A stretch of 9,632 bases of DNA from CAYWTX01 sp964461295 (GCA_964461295.1 CAYWTX010000490.1:1-9632), one strand, 5' to 3'; shown: positions 1 to 7,904, counted from the stretch's first letter. Program-made: numbers and translations. The notes: generated by a model not told the origin, from the letters alone.

Positions 1-226
1 CCCACCAAGCTGGCTCGCCTCATTCTGACAGCCTGCCGGCAGGCCCCAAAGCGCAAAATGCCGGGGGGGTTGGGGGGCGGCCCCCCCAAAATCCACCCAT
101 ACCAAACAGCGGAGAGCCAAAAATTCTTCTTGCTATTTGGGAGGACGCCCGATAGAAGATTGCCAACGAAATAGAGTAAGGGACGAAGGTACAAGGAAAA
201 GTTACTACAGGAACAGGTGAAAGGAA
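1..226. other. Non-coding region upstream of rpsO with strong palindromes
   Basis: No convincing gene lies here. Short frames remain open at the left edge (frame 1 to 174, frame 3 to about 154), but their translations are low-complexity and match nothing I know, so a tail of an upstream gene cannot be shown. A perfect 14-bp palindrome (GCCTGCCGGCAGGC) occupies 31-44. At 70-89 an 8-bp perfect stem, TTGGGGGG/CCCCCCAA with loop CGGC, is preceded by a separate run of seven G at 63-69 that could compete for the same C-run. No T-tract follows on either strand, so this is not a classical intrinsic terminator. The DNA turns AT-richer from about 115, which fits a promoter and leader zone for rpsO. Confidence 0.5.
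70..89. repeat. G-run/C-run hairpin
   Basis: A perfect 8-bp inverted repeat (TTGGGGGG at 70-77, CCCCCCAA at 82-89) with a 4-nt CGGC loop. Seven further G at 63-69 give two alternative pairing partners for the C-run. It could be the 3' hairpin of an upstream transcript or part of an intergenic repeat; no T-run supports simple termination. Confidence 0.5.
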
Positions 227-266
227 TGCCTCGCCGTTCGATGGGCACGTAGCCCGGCGGCGGGCA
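227..266 (+). promoter_or_regulatory. Candidate structured rpsO leader (S15 autoregulation)
   Basis: A two-tier stem-loop can be drawn by hand. TGCC 227-230 pairs with GGCA 263-266; T231 is bulged; CGCCG 232-236 pairs with CGGCG 258-262. Inside the loop GGGC 243-246 pairs with GCCC 252-255 around ACGTA. The structure ends 14 nt before the rpsO ATG, next to the AGG/AGGA ribosome-binding bases. S15 is known to repress its own translation by binding structured leaders in several bacteria, with different folds in different phyla. The regulatory role here is inferred from position and fold only. Confidence 0.4.
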
Positions 267-280
267 GGTATGCAGGACGT

Positions 281-550
281 ATGACCATCCCACCGGAAGT
301 CAAGCAGAAGATCGTAGCAGAGAATCGCCTTCATGACGGGGATACCGGCTCGTCCGAGGTGCAGGTTGCGCTCCTCACGAACCGGATCAACCATCTTTCG
401 GGCCATCTGAAGTCGCACAAGAAGGACTTCTCGTCTCGGCGTGGCCTTCTGAAGATGGTCGGCAAGCGAAACGGCCTGCTGAAATACCTGTCCCAGAATG
501 CACCGGATCGCTACCGCGGTCTCATCCAGAGACTCGGGCTGCGCAAGTAG
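281..550 (+). CDS. rpsO: 30S ribosomal protein S15
   Basis: An 89-residue protein, the usual length for bacterial S15, a primary 16S rRNA-binding protein of the 30S platform that binds near the helix 20/21/22 junction. The family signature is complete: [17 protein letters not shown] at about 20-36, then [13 protein letters not shown] at 45-57 with the conserved rRNA-contacting His42, Asp49 and Ser52, and a basic C-terminus ending LGLRK. The start at 281 is set by homology ([12 protein letters not shown]); AGGA at 274-277 is rather close (3 nt). pnp lies 170 bp downstream on the same strand, the pairing seen in many bacteria, where the two genes are often co-transcribed. A stem-loop just upstream may mediate feedback control. 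Confidence 0.97.
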   Translation: MTIPPEVKQKIVAENRLHDGDTGSSEVQVALLTNRINHLSGHLKSHKKDFSSRRGLLKMVGKRNGLLKYLSQNAPDRYRGLIQRLGLRK

Positions 551-663
551 CGGGCATCCGGCGGATTCGGGGTCCCGTTGCCGCGGCACGTCTGTTCGTC
601 CACGACGACCCGTTCGGGCCTCTCGGCTTGTTTGCCGTCTGGCATTGTCCCTCCGAACATCGC

Positions 664-680
664 CCGCGGCACTTCCGCGG
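664..680 (+). promoter_or_regulatory. Hairpin in the rpsO-pnp intergenic leader
   Basis: CCGCGG at 664-669 and CCGCGG at 675-680 form a perfect 6-bp GC stem with loop CACTT, about 40 nt upstream of the pnp start. In E. coli the rpsO-pnp spacer carries an intrinsic terminator and an RNase III-cleaved stem through which PNPase controls its own mRNA. This hairpin lacks a U-tract and is shorter, so an equivalent role is only a possibility. Confidence 0.25.
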
Positions 681-720
681 CGCCTGGCAACCTGTCCGAC
701 ATGAGAAGAAGGAAGCAATG

Positions 721-2946
<2,226 letters not shown>

Positions 2947-3039
2947 TCGTCCCTACAATCAGAACTCGATAGGCACGAGAACCTCCGTGAAGCCAATGCG
3001 TTTTGGGGCCAGCGGATGGGCCATACAGCGTCGCGGTAT

Positions 3040-3061
3040 GCCGGCGGCCTCGCTCGCCGGC
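3040..3061 (+). promoter_or_regulatory. Hairpin in the 5' region of the cold-shock gene
   Basis: GCCGGCG at 3040-3046 and CGCCGGC at 3055-3061 form a perfect 7-bp stem with an 8-nt loop, 29 nt before the start codon and 14 nt before the Shine-Dalgarno GAGGAGG. Leaders of cold-shock mRNAs are often structured and temperature-responsive. Here only the pairing is seen; no T-run follows, so it is not a clear terminator for pnp either. Confidence 0.3.
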
Positions 3062-3090
3062 CAGTGGCCCGGGCACGAGGAGGTTTCGAG

Positions 3091-3327
3091 ATGCCCATTG
3101 GCAAGGTCAAGTGGTTTGACCCGAAGAAAGGCTACGGGTTCATCTTCGGCGACAAGGGCCAGGATGTCTTCGTCCACTACACCTCGATCGTGGGCGACGG
3201 GTTTCGTGCCCTCAAGGACGGCGAGACCGTCAACTACGACGTGGTGCAAGGCGACAAAGGTTACCAGGCCCGCAACGTCCTGCGACCCGAGTCGCCCCCG
3301 TTGCTCCAGCAAGGCCCCGCTTCCTAA
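3091..3327 (+). CDS. Cold-shock domain protein (CspA family)
   Basis: A 78-residue single cold-shock domain protein (OB-fold, single-stranded nucleic acid binding, RNA chaperone). It begins MPIGKVKWFD. RNP1 is KGYGFI (residues 13-18) and RNP2 is VFVHY (26-30), the aromatic RNA-contact strands, with conservative changes from the commonest forms (WFD for WFN, Tyr for Phe in KGFGFI and VFVHF). About ten unstructured residues follow the domain. The start is clear: GAGGAGG at 3077-3083 sits 7 nt upstream of ATG 3091, whereas the longer frame beginning at 3016 adds sequence unlike the family. It follows pnp by 144 bp on the same strand; PNPase and Csp proteins both act in cold adaptation and RNA turnover, so a shared transcript is plausible but unproven. 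Which csp paralogue it is cannot be told. Confidence 0.93.
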   Translation: MPIGKVKWFDPKKGYGFIFGDKGQDVFVHYTSIVGDGFRALKDGETVNYDVVQGDKGYQARNVLRPESPPLLQQGPAS

Positions 3328-3438
3328 GGTGCCCTCCCGGCTTGTCGTCGCGCCGCCTCTGGCAGTTCTCTGCGCTGTCTGCTTCGCCGGCCGGCGGAAA
3401 TGGGGGTCTGTCCGTCCGGGCCTGGAAAGGGCTGGGCC

Positions 3439-4290
3439 ATGACGCGGTGGATGCTGTTCGGGGCTGTGGTCGGCGCTCCCGTCTGGATCCTGGCCACCCT
3501 CTGGCTTACCAGGCGGGCATGGCACAACGCCCGGCGCCTGGCCGCCCGCGCCAAGGGGCACGACCACCTGGTGGAGCTGGGGCATCTGGCGGGCGGCCTG
3601 GCCCACGAGATCAAGAACCCCCTTTCGACGATCAGCCTGAATCTGCGCCTGCTCAGCGAGGACCTCTCCCACTACGACGATGACGAGCACCGACGCTGGC
3701 TGCGGCGCCTGCACAGCGTGCAGGGAGAGGCCAACCGCCTGAAGGCGATCCTCGACGACTTCCTGCGGTACGCCGGTCGATACGAGCTGTCGCTGAAGCC
3801 CGAGGATCTGCGGCAGGTGGTGGGCGATGTGGTGGATTTCTTCGCGCCGCAGGCCGACGCGGCGCGGGTGGTGATGCGCGCGTCGATGCCGGAAACGCCG
3901 ATCCGCTGCCTCGTGGACGCCAATCTCATCAAGCAAGCCCTGCTCAACCTGATGATCAACTCCGTGCAGGCCATGGAAGGCGGCGGCGAGCTGATCCTCC
4001 GCGTCTCGGCGCGGCGAGCCAACGCCGTCATCGAGGTGATCGACACCGGGCCGGGCGTCGCGCTCGCCGATGCCGAGAAGATCTTCCAGGTCTACTACTC
4101 GACAAAGAGAGGCGGCACCGGCCTGGGGCTGCCCACCGCGCGGCGAATCGTCCGCGAGCACAATGGAACGCTCCGCGTGGAATCCGAGCCCGGCCGGGGC
4201 ACCCTGTTCGTCATATCGCTTCCCCTGGACCGCGGGGGCCGCGGCATGCCTCCCGCCGACCCGGAGGCGCCCCAGGACGCGAAGAGATGA
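3439..4290 (+). CDS. Membrane-anchored sensor histidine kinase (NtrB-like catalytic core)
   Basis: A 283-residue histidine kinase with one N-terminal hydrophobic segment (about residues 3-24) and no evident periplasmic, PAS or HAMP domain. The HisKA H-box is AGGLAHEIKNPLSTISLN with phospho-acceptor His56. The HATPase domain has N-box DANLIKQALLNLMINSVQA (160-178), G1 DTGPGV (202-207), and F/G2 boxes YYSTKRGGTGLGL (219-231). HEIKNPL and YYSTK are typical of kinases that pair with sigma-54-dependent regulators. The start at 3439 is chosen because AAAGGG at 3426-3431 precedes it by 7 nt and the hydrophobic segment begins at once; ATG 3400 would put 13 unrelated residues ahead of it. The NtrC-type regulator at 5032-6414 is the likely partner, separated from it by an MNT/HEPN remnant. 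The stimulus cannot be inferred. Confidence 0.93.
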   Translation: MTRWMLFGAVVGAPVWILATLWLTRRAWHNARRLAARAKGHDHLVELGHLAGGLAHEIKNPLSTISLNLRLLSEDLSHYDDDEHRRWLRRLHSVQGEANRLKAILDDFLRYAGRYELSLKPEDLRQVVGDVVDFFAPQADAARVVMRASMPETPIRCLVDANLIKQALLNLMINSVQAMEGGGELILRVSARRANAVIEVIDTGPGVALADAEKIFQVYYSTKRGGTGLGLPTARRIVREHNGTLRVESEPGRGTLFVISLPLDRGGRGMPPADPEAPQDAKR

Positions 4291-4312
4291 CTCGCGCCGA
4301 GCAGGATTCCCC

Positions 4313-4354
4313 GGGACGCATGTCCCTGGGCCCCGGGATCGGGATCCTGGGGCC
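4313..4354 (+). terminator. Two tandem hairpins after the kinase gene
   Basis: GGGAC 4313-4317 pairs with GTCCC 4322-4326 (loop GCAT). Two bases on, 4329-4340 pairs with 4343-4354 in a 12-position inverted repeat with one G/T wobble and a tight GATC-GG-GATC centre, starting 38 nt after the kinase stop. There is no T-tract, so Rho-independent termination is not certain. It could instead stabilise the 3' end or set unequal expression of the kinase and the genes below it. Confidence 0.35.
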
Positions 4355-4513
4355 GTCCGTCCCGCCCGATGCGAGCCCTTCGCTTGAGTCCGCGCTGTCC
4401 GGCGCGCCTGTACCGCGCCGCCGACGCGGGCAACCTCTGCCTCCAGCCGGCGCCCGCTGTCTCTTGATGCATGGCGGCGATGATGGTATTCAGTTGAATC
4501 ACGGGAAGCATCC

Positions 4514-4843
4514 ATGGAAAGCCAGGACGACAGGATTCGGGAGATTCTCGCCCAGCTTAAGCGCGGGCTGAAGTCGCTCCACGGTGAGCGGCTGTGCCGC
4601 GCCGTGCTCTTCGGCTCGCGCGCCCGCGGCGACAACGGCCCTGATTCCGGCATCGACGTGCTGGTCGTCCTCAAGCCGCCGTTCGAGGTCGGTGAGGAAA
4701 CCACGAGAACCCGCGCACTTACGTGGTCGCTTTCGCACGACAGCGACTGTGTCGTCCGTTGCACCTTCATGGATGAGGACCAGTGGAACTTGTGCGAAGA
4801 TCCTCTGACGATCAATGTCAACAGAGAAGGGGTCGCTGCATGA
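4514..4843 (+). CDS. MNT-type nucleotidyltransferase with altered active site (MNT/HEPN pair)
   Basis: A 109-residue minimal nucleotidyltransferase of the Pol-beta superfamily, the class that acts as antitoxin to HEPN toxins (MntA/HepT type, in which MNT adds AMP to the HEPN protein). The motif GSRARGDNGPDSGID starts at Gly34-Ser35. In the consensus GS-x10-D-x-D the first metal-binding Asp falls at residue 46, which here is Gly (codon GGC); Asp48 is kept. The strand DVLVVLKPPFEVGEET and the closing region CVVRCTFMDEDQW fit the family. Loss of one metal-binding Asp should impair catalysis, so this may be a dead or drifting copy. The start at 4514 follows a weak GGGAAG (4503-4508). Its last codons overlap the HEPN stub by ATGA, the usual pair arrangement. 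It interrupts a kinase/regulator locus, suggesting acquisition. Confidence 0.85.
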   Translation: MESQDDRIREILAQLKRGLKSLHGERLCRAVLFGSRARGDNGPDSGIDVLVVLKPPFEVGEETTRTRALTWSLSHDSDCVVRCTFMDEDQWNLCEDPLTINVNREGVAA

Positions 4844-5007
4844 CCGGAGGTCAACTGGATCTGCCGATGGGAGCCAGGGACAGCCTCGATGCTGCGGAGA
4901 GGCTTCTTGCTGGGGGACATTGGGGCTTCGCCGCATCGCGGCCGCACTACACAACGTCGCGGTATGAGTCGCTGAAGGATGTTCCCCCAGACCCAACTGA
5001 GCAATGA
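4840..5007 (+). pseudogene. Truncated HEPN-domain protein (toxin remnant of MNT/HEPN pair)
   Basis: A 55-codon frame starting at the ATG that overlaps the MNT stop (ATGA at 4840-4843). Residues 12-36 (ARDSLDAAERLLAGGHWGFAASR) match the first helical part of PF05168-type HEPN proteins, whose usual continuation is a Tyr-rich helix such as AYYAMFYAAEALL. Here that helix is replaced by PHYTTSRYESLKDVPPDPTEQ and a stop, where a complete HEPN protein would be about 120-140 residues. The other two frames after about 4950 give no HEPN continuation, so a deletion or replacement is more likely than one frameshift. The catalytic C-terminal part is absent, so RNase toxicity is not expected. A short functional peptide cannot be excluded. 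The regulator gene begins 24 nt downstream. Confidence 0.7.
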
Positions 5008-5031
5008 CCTAAGCGAGTACTGATCCGTCTC

Positions 5032-6414
5032 ATGAGTGCCACCGACACAACCGCCGCCGATATCCTGATTGTCGAGGACGAGATCGCCCATGCCGAGGCT
5101 ATCGAGGAAGGCCTCTCGCGCATGGGCCACCGCTGCACCGTCGTGCATAACGTCCCCTCGGCCGTCGCCAGGCTCCGCGCCCAGCCGTTCGACGTCGTCG
5201 TCACCGACCTCGTGCTCGAACCTGAGGCCGACGGCGGACTGAAGGTCCTCGCGGCCGCCAGGGAGCACTGCCCCGGCGCCAAGGTCATCCTCATCACCGC
5301 CCACTCGTCGGTCGGCACCTGCCGACAGGCCCTACAGGACGGGGCCTTCGATTACGTCGAGAAACCCCTCGACCTCGACGAGTTCCGCCTGATCGTGTCG
5401 CGGGCGGCCGAGATGACCGCCCAGAGGCGGACGATCCAGGAACTCCGCCAGCGAGTGGACGAGAAGTTCGGCTTCGAGAACATCGTCGGGCACTCCGCCG
5501 ACGTGGTGAAGATCCTCGACACCATCCGCCGCGTGGCCCACACCGACCTCAGCGTGCTCATCCTCGGCGAGAGCGGCACGGGCAAGGAGTTGCTGGCCAA
5601 CGCCATCCACCAGAACAGCCGCCGCGGCGCCCAGAAGCTCGTCGCCATCAACTGCGCCGGCCTCAGCGAGACGCTGCTGGAAGACGAGTTGTTCGGGCAC
5701 GTCAAGGGCGCGTACACCGGGGCCACCACCGATCGGCCGGGGCGATTCGAGTACGCCGACGGCGGGACGCTGTTCCTCGACGAGATCGGCGACATGCCGA
5801 TGGCGATGCAGGCCAAACTGCTTCGCGTGCTGGAGAACGGCGAGGTGGTCCGCGTGGGGGCCAACGCTCCCCTTCGCGTGAACGTGCGGATCGTCAGCGC
5901 GACCAACACGGACCTGGCCGCCCGCGTGCAGGAAAAGAAGTTCCGCGAGGACCTCTACTTCCGCATCAAGGGCGTGACGCTGGAAATCCCCCCGGTGCGG
6001 CAGCGCCGCGAGGACATCCCCCTACTCATCGAACATTTCATCCAGCAGACCAACGCCCAGCACGGCACGAAGGTCAAGGGCCTCTCGCCCGCGGCCCGCC
6101 GCGTCCTGGTGGCCTACCCCTGGCCGGGAAACGTCCGCCAACTCCGCAACGTCGTGGAGAACATGGTCGTCCTGGCCGCGGGCGACAGGCTCGACGTGGA
6201 CGACCTGCCGCCGGAAATCCACCGCCGACCCGGCGAGGCGTCCGCCGGGCAGTTCGACCAACTCGCCGGCATCAGCCTCGAAGAGGCCGAGAAGGAACTC
6301 ATCCGCAACACGCTCAAGATGGTCGAGGGCAACCGCGAGAAGGCGGCCGAGATGCTCGGCATCGGCGAGAGGACGCTGTACCGGAAGATCAAGGAATACG
6401 GCCTGAAAGAATGA
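5032..6414 (+). CDS. Sigma-54-dependent response regulator, NtrC family
   Basis: A 460-residue three-domain activator. The receiver domain (about 9-125) has acidic residues in VEDE, phospho-acceptor Asp59 (VVTDLVLE), Thr89 and Lys111 (VEKP). The AAA+ domain (about 150-385) has Walker A GESGTGKE (179-186), the sigma-54 contact loop as GAYTGA (226-231) instead of the common GAFTGA, Walker B GTLFLDEIGD (245-254), and a closing segment with YPWPGNVRQLRN. A Fis-type helix-turn-helix is at the C-terminus (about 434-458, NREKAAEMLGIGERTLYRKI). It should activate sigma-54 promoters when phosphorylated, presumably by the kinase at 3439-4290. No Shine-Dalgarno is evident before ATG 5032; the start is placed by the receiver domain, which begins within ten residues. 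Target genes cannot be named. Confidence 0.95.
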   Translation: MSATDTTAADILIVEDEIAHAEAIEEGLSRMGHRCTVVHNVPSAVARLRAQPFDVVVTDLVLEPEADGGLKVLAAAREHCPGAKVILITAHSSVGTCRQALQDGAFDYVEKPLDLDEFRLIVSRAAEMTAQRRTIQELRQRVDEKFGFENIVGHSADVVKILDTIRRVAHTDLSVLILGESGTGKELLANAIHQNSRRGAQKLVAINCAGLSETLLEDELFGHVKGAYTGATTDRPGRFEYADGGTLFLDEIGDMPMAMQAKLLRVLENGEVVRVGANAPLRVNVRIVSATNTDLAARVQEKKFREDLYFRIKGVTLEIPPVRQRREDIPLLIEHFIQQTNAQHGTKVKGLSPAARRVLVAYPWPGNVRQLRNVVENMVVLAAGDRLDVDDLPPEIHRRPGEASAGQFDQLAGISLEEAEKELIRNTLKMVEGNREKAAEMLGIGERTLYRKIKEYGLKE

Positions 6415-6425
6415 CGCCGACTCCG

Positions 6426-6453
6426 GGACGGTGCCCGCCCGGCGGGAGCGTCC
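6426..6453 (+). terminator. Two-part hairpin after the response regulator gene
   Basis: Eleven nucleotides after the stop, GGACG 6426-6430 pairs with CGTCC 6449-6453, enclosing a second stem CCCGC 6434-6438 / GCGGG 6442-6446 with loop CCG. The position fits a transcript end. No T-run follows, so factor-independent termination is uncertain. Confidence 0.35.
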
Positions 6454-6485
6454 ATGGTCCGGACGATCGCCAGTTTCGGGTCTTT

Positions 6486-6563
6486 GTTCGTAGTTCTGCC
6501 GTAAGGCGGGCCGTTTCTTAACGCACGCGTGCCGGGATTCCGCCTTACGGCGGGACTACGAAC
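6486..6563. repeat. REPIN-like inverted repeat, copy 1 (78 bp)
   Basis: Two 24-nt arms (6486-6509 and 6540-6563) are inverted copies differing at 2 positions, both G-U compatible, around a 30-nt centre. Each arm carries GTAG followed by a small hairpin with a GTAA loop (CTGCC-GTAA-GGCGG on plus, CCGCC-GTAA-GGCGG on minus). A 5' GTAG/GGAG foot plus imperfect palindrome is the pattern of REP sequences mobilised by RAYT (Y1) transposases, and two inverted REPs make a REPIN. No transposase is in the window. It lies 39 bp before the secreted-protein start codon, so it may fall within that gene's leader. Confidence 0.8.
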
Positions 6564-6602
6564 CCGGAACAGACGCACTTGTCGATGTTCAAGGAGACAC
6601 AG

Positions 6603-7805
6603 ATGCTGATTCGCCTCTTACTCGCTGCCTGCTTCTGCCTGAGTCCTGCGGCGCTCGCGCCGGCGGCCGACGACGCCAACTCGGCCCCCGCGGGCCGGGT
6701 GCAGGGACTCGCAAAGGAGATCTCCGACCTGCTGCGGCTCAAGGTCGCCGGCAAGGCCCTTTGCGTCGATCGCGAGCACTGGACGGCCGCGGTTAAGGGC
6801 GATGCCGAAAAGAAAGACGGCAACGACACGGAACCGGCCCCCGCTCCCGCCGTGGGCAAGCGCCTGGCGCGCATGCGCATCGTGGGCGGCGCAATCGCCC
6901 TCGGCGGCGCGATGGGCGGCGAAGGCGGCGACCCCGCCCAGGTCCTCTTCCATCGCCTTCAGGCGGCCTCCGGGTGCATGAACCTTTCCACGAGTAACAA
7001 CGGCGCCGCCACGCAGATGTCCGCCAGCGGCAACGGCATGCTCTTGGCGATGAGCCAATCGGGCGAGTCCTTCTCCCTGTCCATCACGGAAGAGGGCGAC
7101 GCCGGCCAGTACGTACGCCTGTCCGAGCCAGGCAAGGGCGAACTGCAGATTACCATCGTGCATCTGTCGCGCCCGGCCATGTTGACTCTGAAGCAGACCG
7201 CCGACGGGCGCATCTCCATCGTTCACCTCCGCGGCGACAAGGTCACCCGCCTGCGGGGCGACAGCTATGTGGACCTGTTCGGCAAGGAAGGCGCCTACGT
7301 CGAGAAGGAACTGCTTCCGCTGCTGCGCCAGATGGGCATCGTTCTGGGCGAGCACCGCTTCAGCCCCGCCGTGACCAAGGCCGTCCTTTCGCTGCTGGCA
7401 GACCCGCTCGCGCCCGAACGGGCCAAGCAGTTCGACGCGCAGATCGCCGACCTCGATGCCCCCACCTTTGCCAGACGCGAGGCCGCCACCAAGGCCCTGA
7501 CGGAGGACCTGGTGCACTGCTACGGGCAGGTTGCGGCCGCCGTAAAGACCGCCGCCGCCGGCAGCGAGAAACGTGAGCGGTTGGAAAGGATCCTCGCGAC
7601 CAACCCCGACCTCCGCAAGGTCTGCGAGATCGTCCACGAGGGCAAGATGCTCCAGGACGCCGCCTACCTTGTCGCCCTGATCGATCGCGTCGAGGCGAAG
7701 GACCGCGCGGCCGTCGCGGCCGCCCTGCGGAAGCTGACCGGCAAGGACTTCGGCCCCGACGCGGCCGCCTGGCAGAAGTGGCTTGACAGCGAGCCGAAGA
7801 AGTAA
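6603..7805 (+). CDS. Secreted protein of unknown function with planctomycete-type C-terminal segment
   Basis: A 400-residue protein I do not recognise as a named family. It starts with a short signal peptide (MLIRLLLAACFCLSPAALA; likely cleavage after residue 19 or 22), so it is exported. A Gly-rich stretch (IVGGAIALGGAMGGEGGD) lies in the first third. The middle (about 110-230) looks like alternating strands rich in Ser, Thr and Gly. The C-terminal third is helical, with a degenerate segment at 280-300 (IADLDAPTFARREAATKAL) and a closing LTGKDFGPDAAAWQKWLD at 378-395; such segments occur in many exported planctomycete proteins, sometimes as HEAT-like repeats. The start at 6603 is fixed by AAGGAG at 6591-6596, 6 nt upstream, and by the signal peptide. 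It is bracketed by two 78-bp REPIN-like repeats and is probably its own transcription unit. No catalytic motif is visible. Confidence 0.85.
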   Translation: MLIRLLLAACFCLSPAALAPAADDANSAPAGRVQGLAKEISDLLRLKVAGKALCVDREHWTAAVKGDAEKKDGNDTEPAPAPAVGKRLARMRIVGGAIALGGAMGGEGGDPAQVLFHRLQAASGCMNLSTSNNGAATQMSASGNGMLLAMSQSGESFSLSITEEGDAGQYVRLSEPGKGELQITIVHLSRPAMLTLKQTADGRISIVHLRGDKVTRLRGDSYVDLFGKEGAYVEKELLPLLRQMGIVLGEHRFSPAVTKAVLSLLADPLAPERAKQFDAQIADLDAPTFARREAATKALTEDLVHCYGQVAAAVKTAAAGSEKRERLERILATNPDLRKVCEIVHEGKMLQDAAYLVALIDRVEAKDRAAVAAALRKLTGKDFGPDAAAWQKWLDSEPKK

Positions 7806-7826
7806 GTCCGTGGCGACGCCTTCCTC

Positions 7827-7904
7827 GTCTGTAGTGCCGCCGTGAGGCGGGCTGTTTGCCATCGTGGGCGCGCCGAGATTCCGCCTGACGGCGGGACTAC
7901 GAAC
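7827..7904. repeat. REPIN-like inverted repeat, copy 2 (78 bp)
   Basis: It has the same length and orientation as copy 1 and about 79% identity by hand alignment (left arm 19/24, centre 20/30, right arm 23/24). Arms are 7827-7850 and 7881-7904; each holds GTAG and a five-pair stem CCGCC/GGCGG, with loops GTGA (plus) and GTCA (minus). The left arm is more diverged than the right. It begins 21 bp after the stop of the secreted-protein gene. On the minus strand the right arm would translate as VVPPSGG, which explains spurious frames across it. Confidence 0.8.

Noticed and set aside
130..158. Possible promoter upstream of rpsO: TTGCTA, 17-nt spacer, TAGAAG
   Set aside because: Each box matches only about 4 of 6 consensus bases, and promoter consensus in this lineage is uncertain.
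3385..3396. 12-bp perfect palindrome CGCCGGCCGGCG between csp and the kinase gene
   Set aside because: Short GC-only palindromes are common in DNA of this composition, and it has no loop or T-run suggesting a function.
4287..4571. 94-codon plus frame overlapping the kinase stop by ATGA
   Set aside because: It runs 58 bp into the MNT gene in another frame, crosses the tandem hairpins and is low-complexity Pro/Arg-rich.
4896..4911. TTGCT resembling a sigma-54 -12 element upstream of the regulator gene
   Set aside because: The -24 position reads GGAGAG rather than TGGCAC, so the core GG/GC spacing is not met.
3029..4966. CGTCGCGGTATG present at 3029-3040 and 4955-4966
   Set aside because: A 12-nt exact match is expected by chance in a window this long, and the flanks do not match.
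2959..5304. 781-codon open frame on the minus strand across csp, the kinase and the MNT gene
   Set aside because: It overlaps four well-supported plus-strand genes and its translation shows no family signature.
6603..6632. LAAC at residues 7-10 of the secreted protein as a lipobox
   Set aside because: The Cys would follow only nine residues, too short for a lipoprotein signal; an ordinary signal peptide ending near residue 19-22 fits better.
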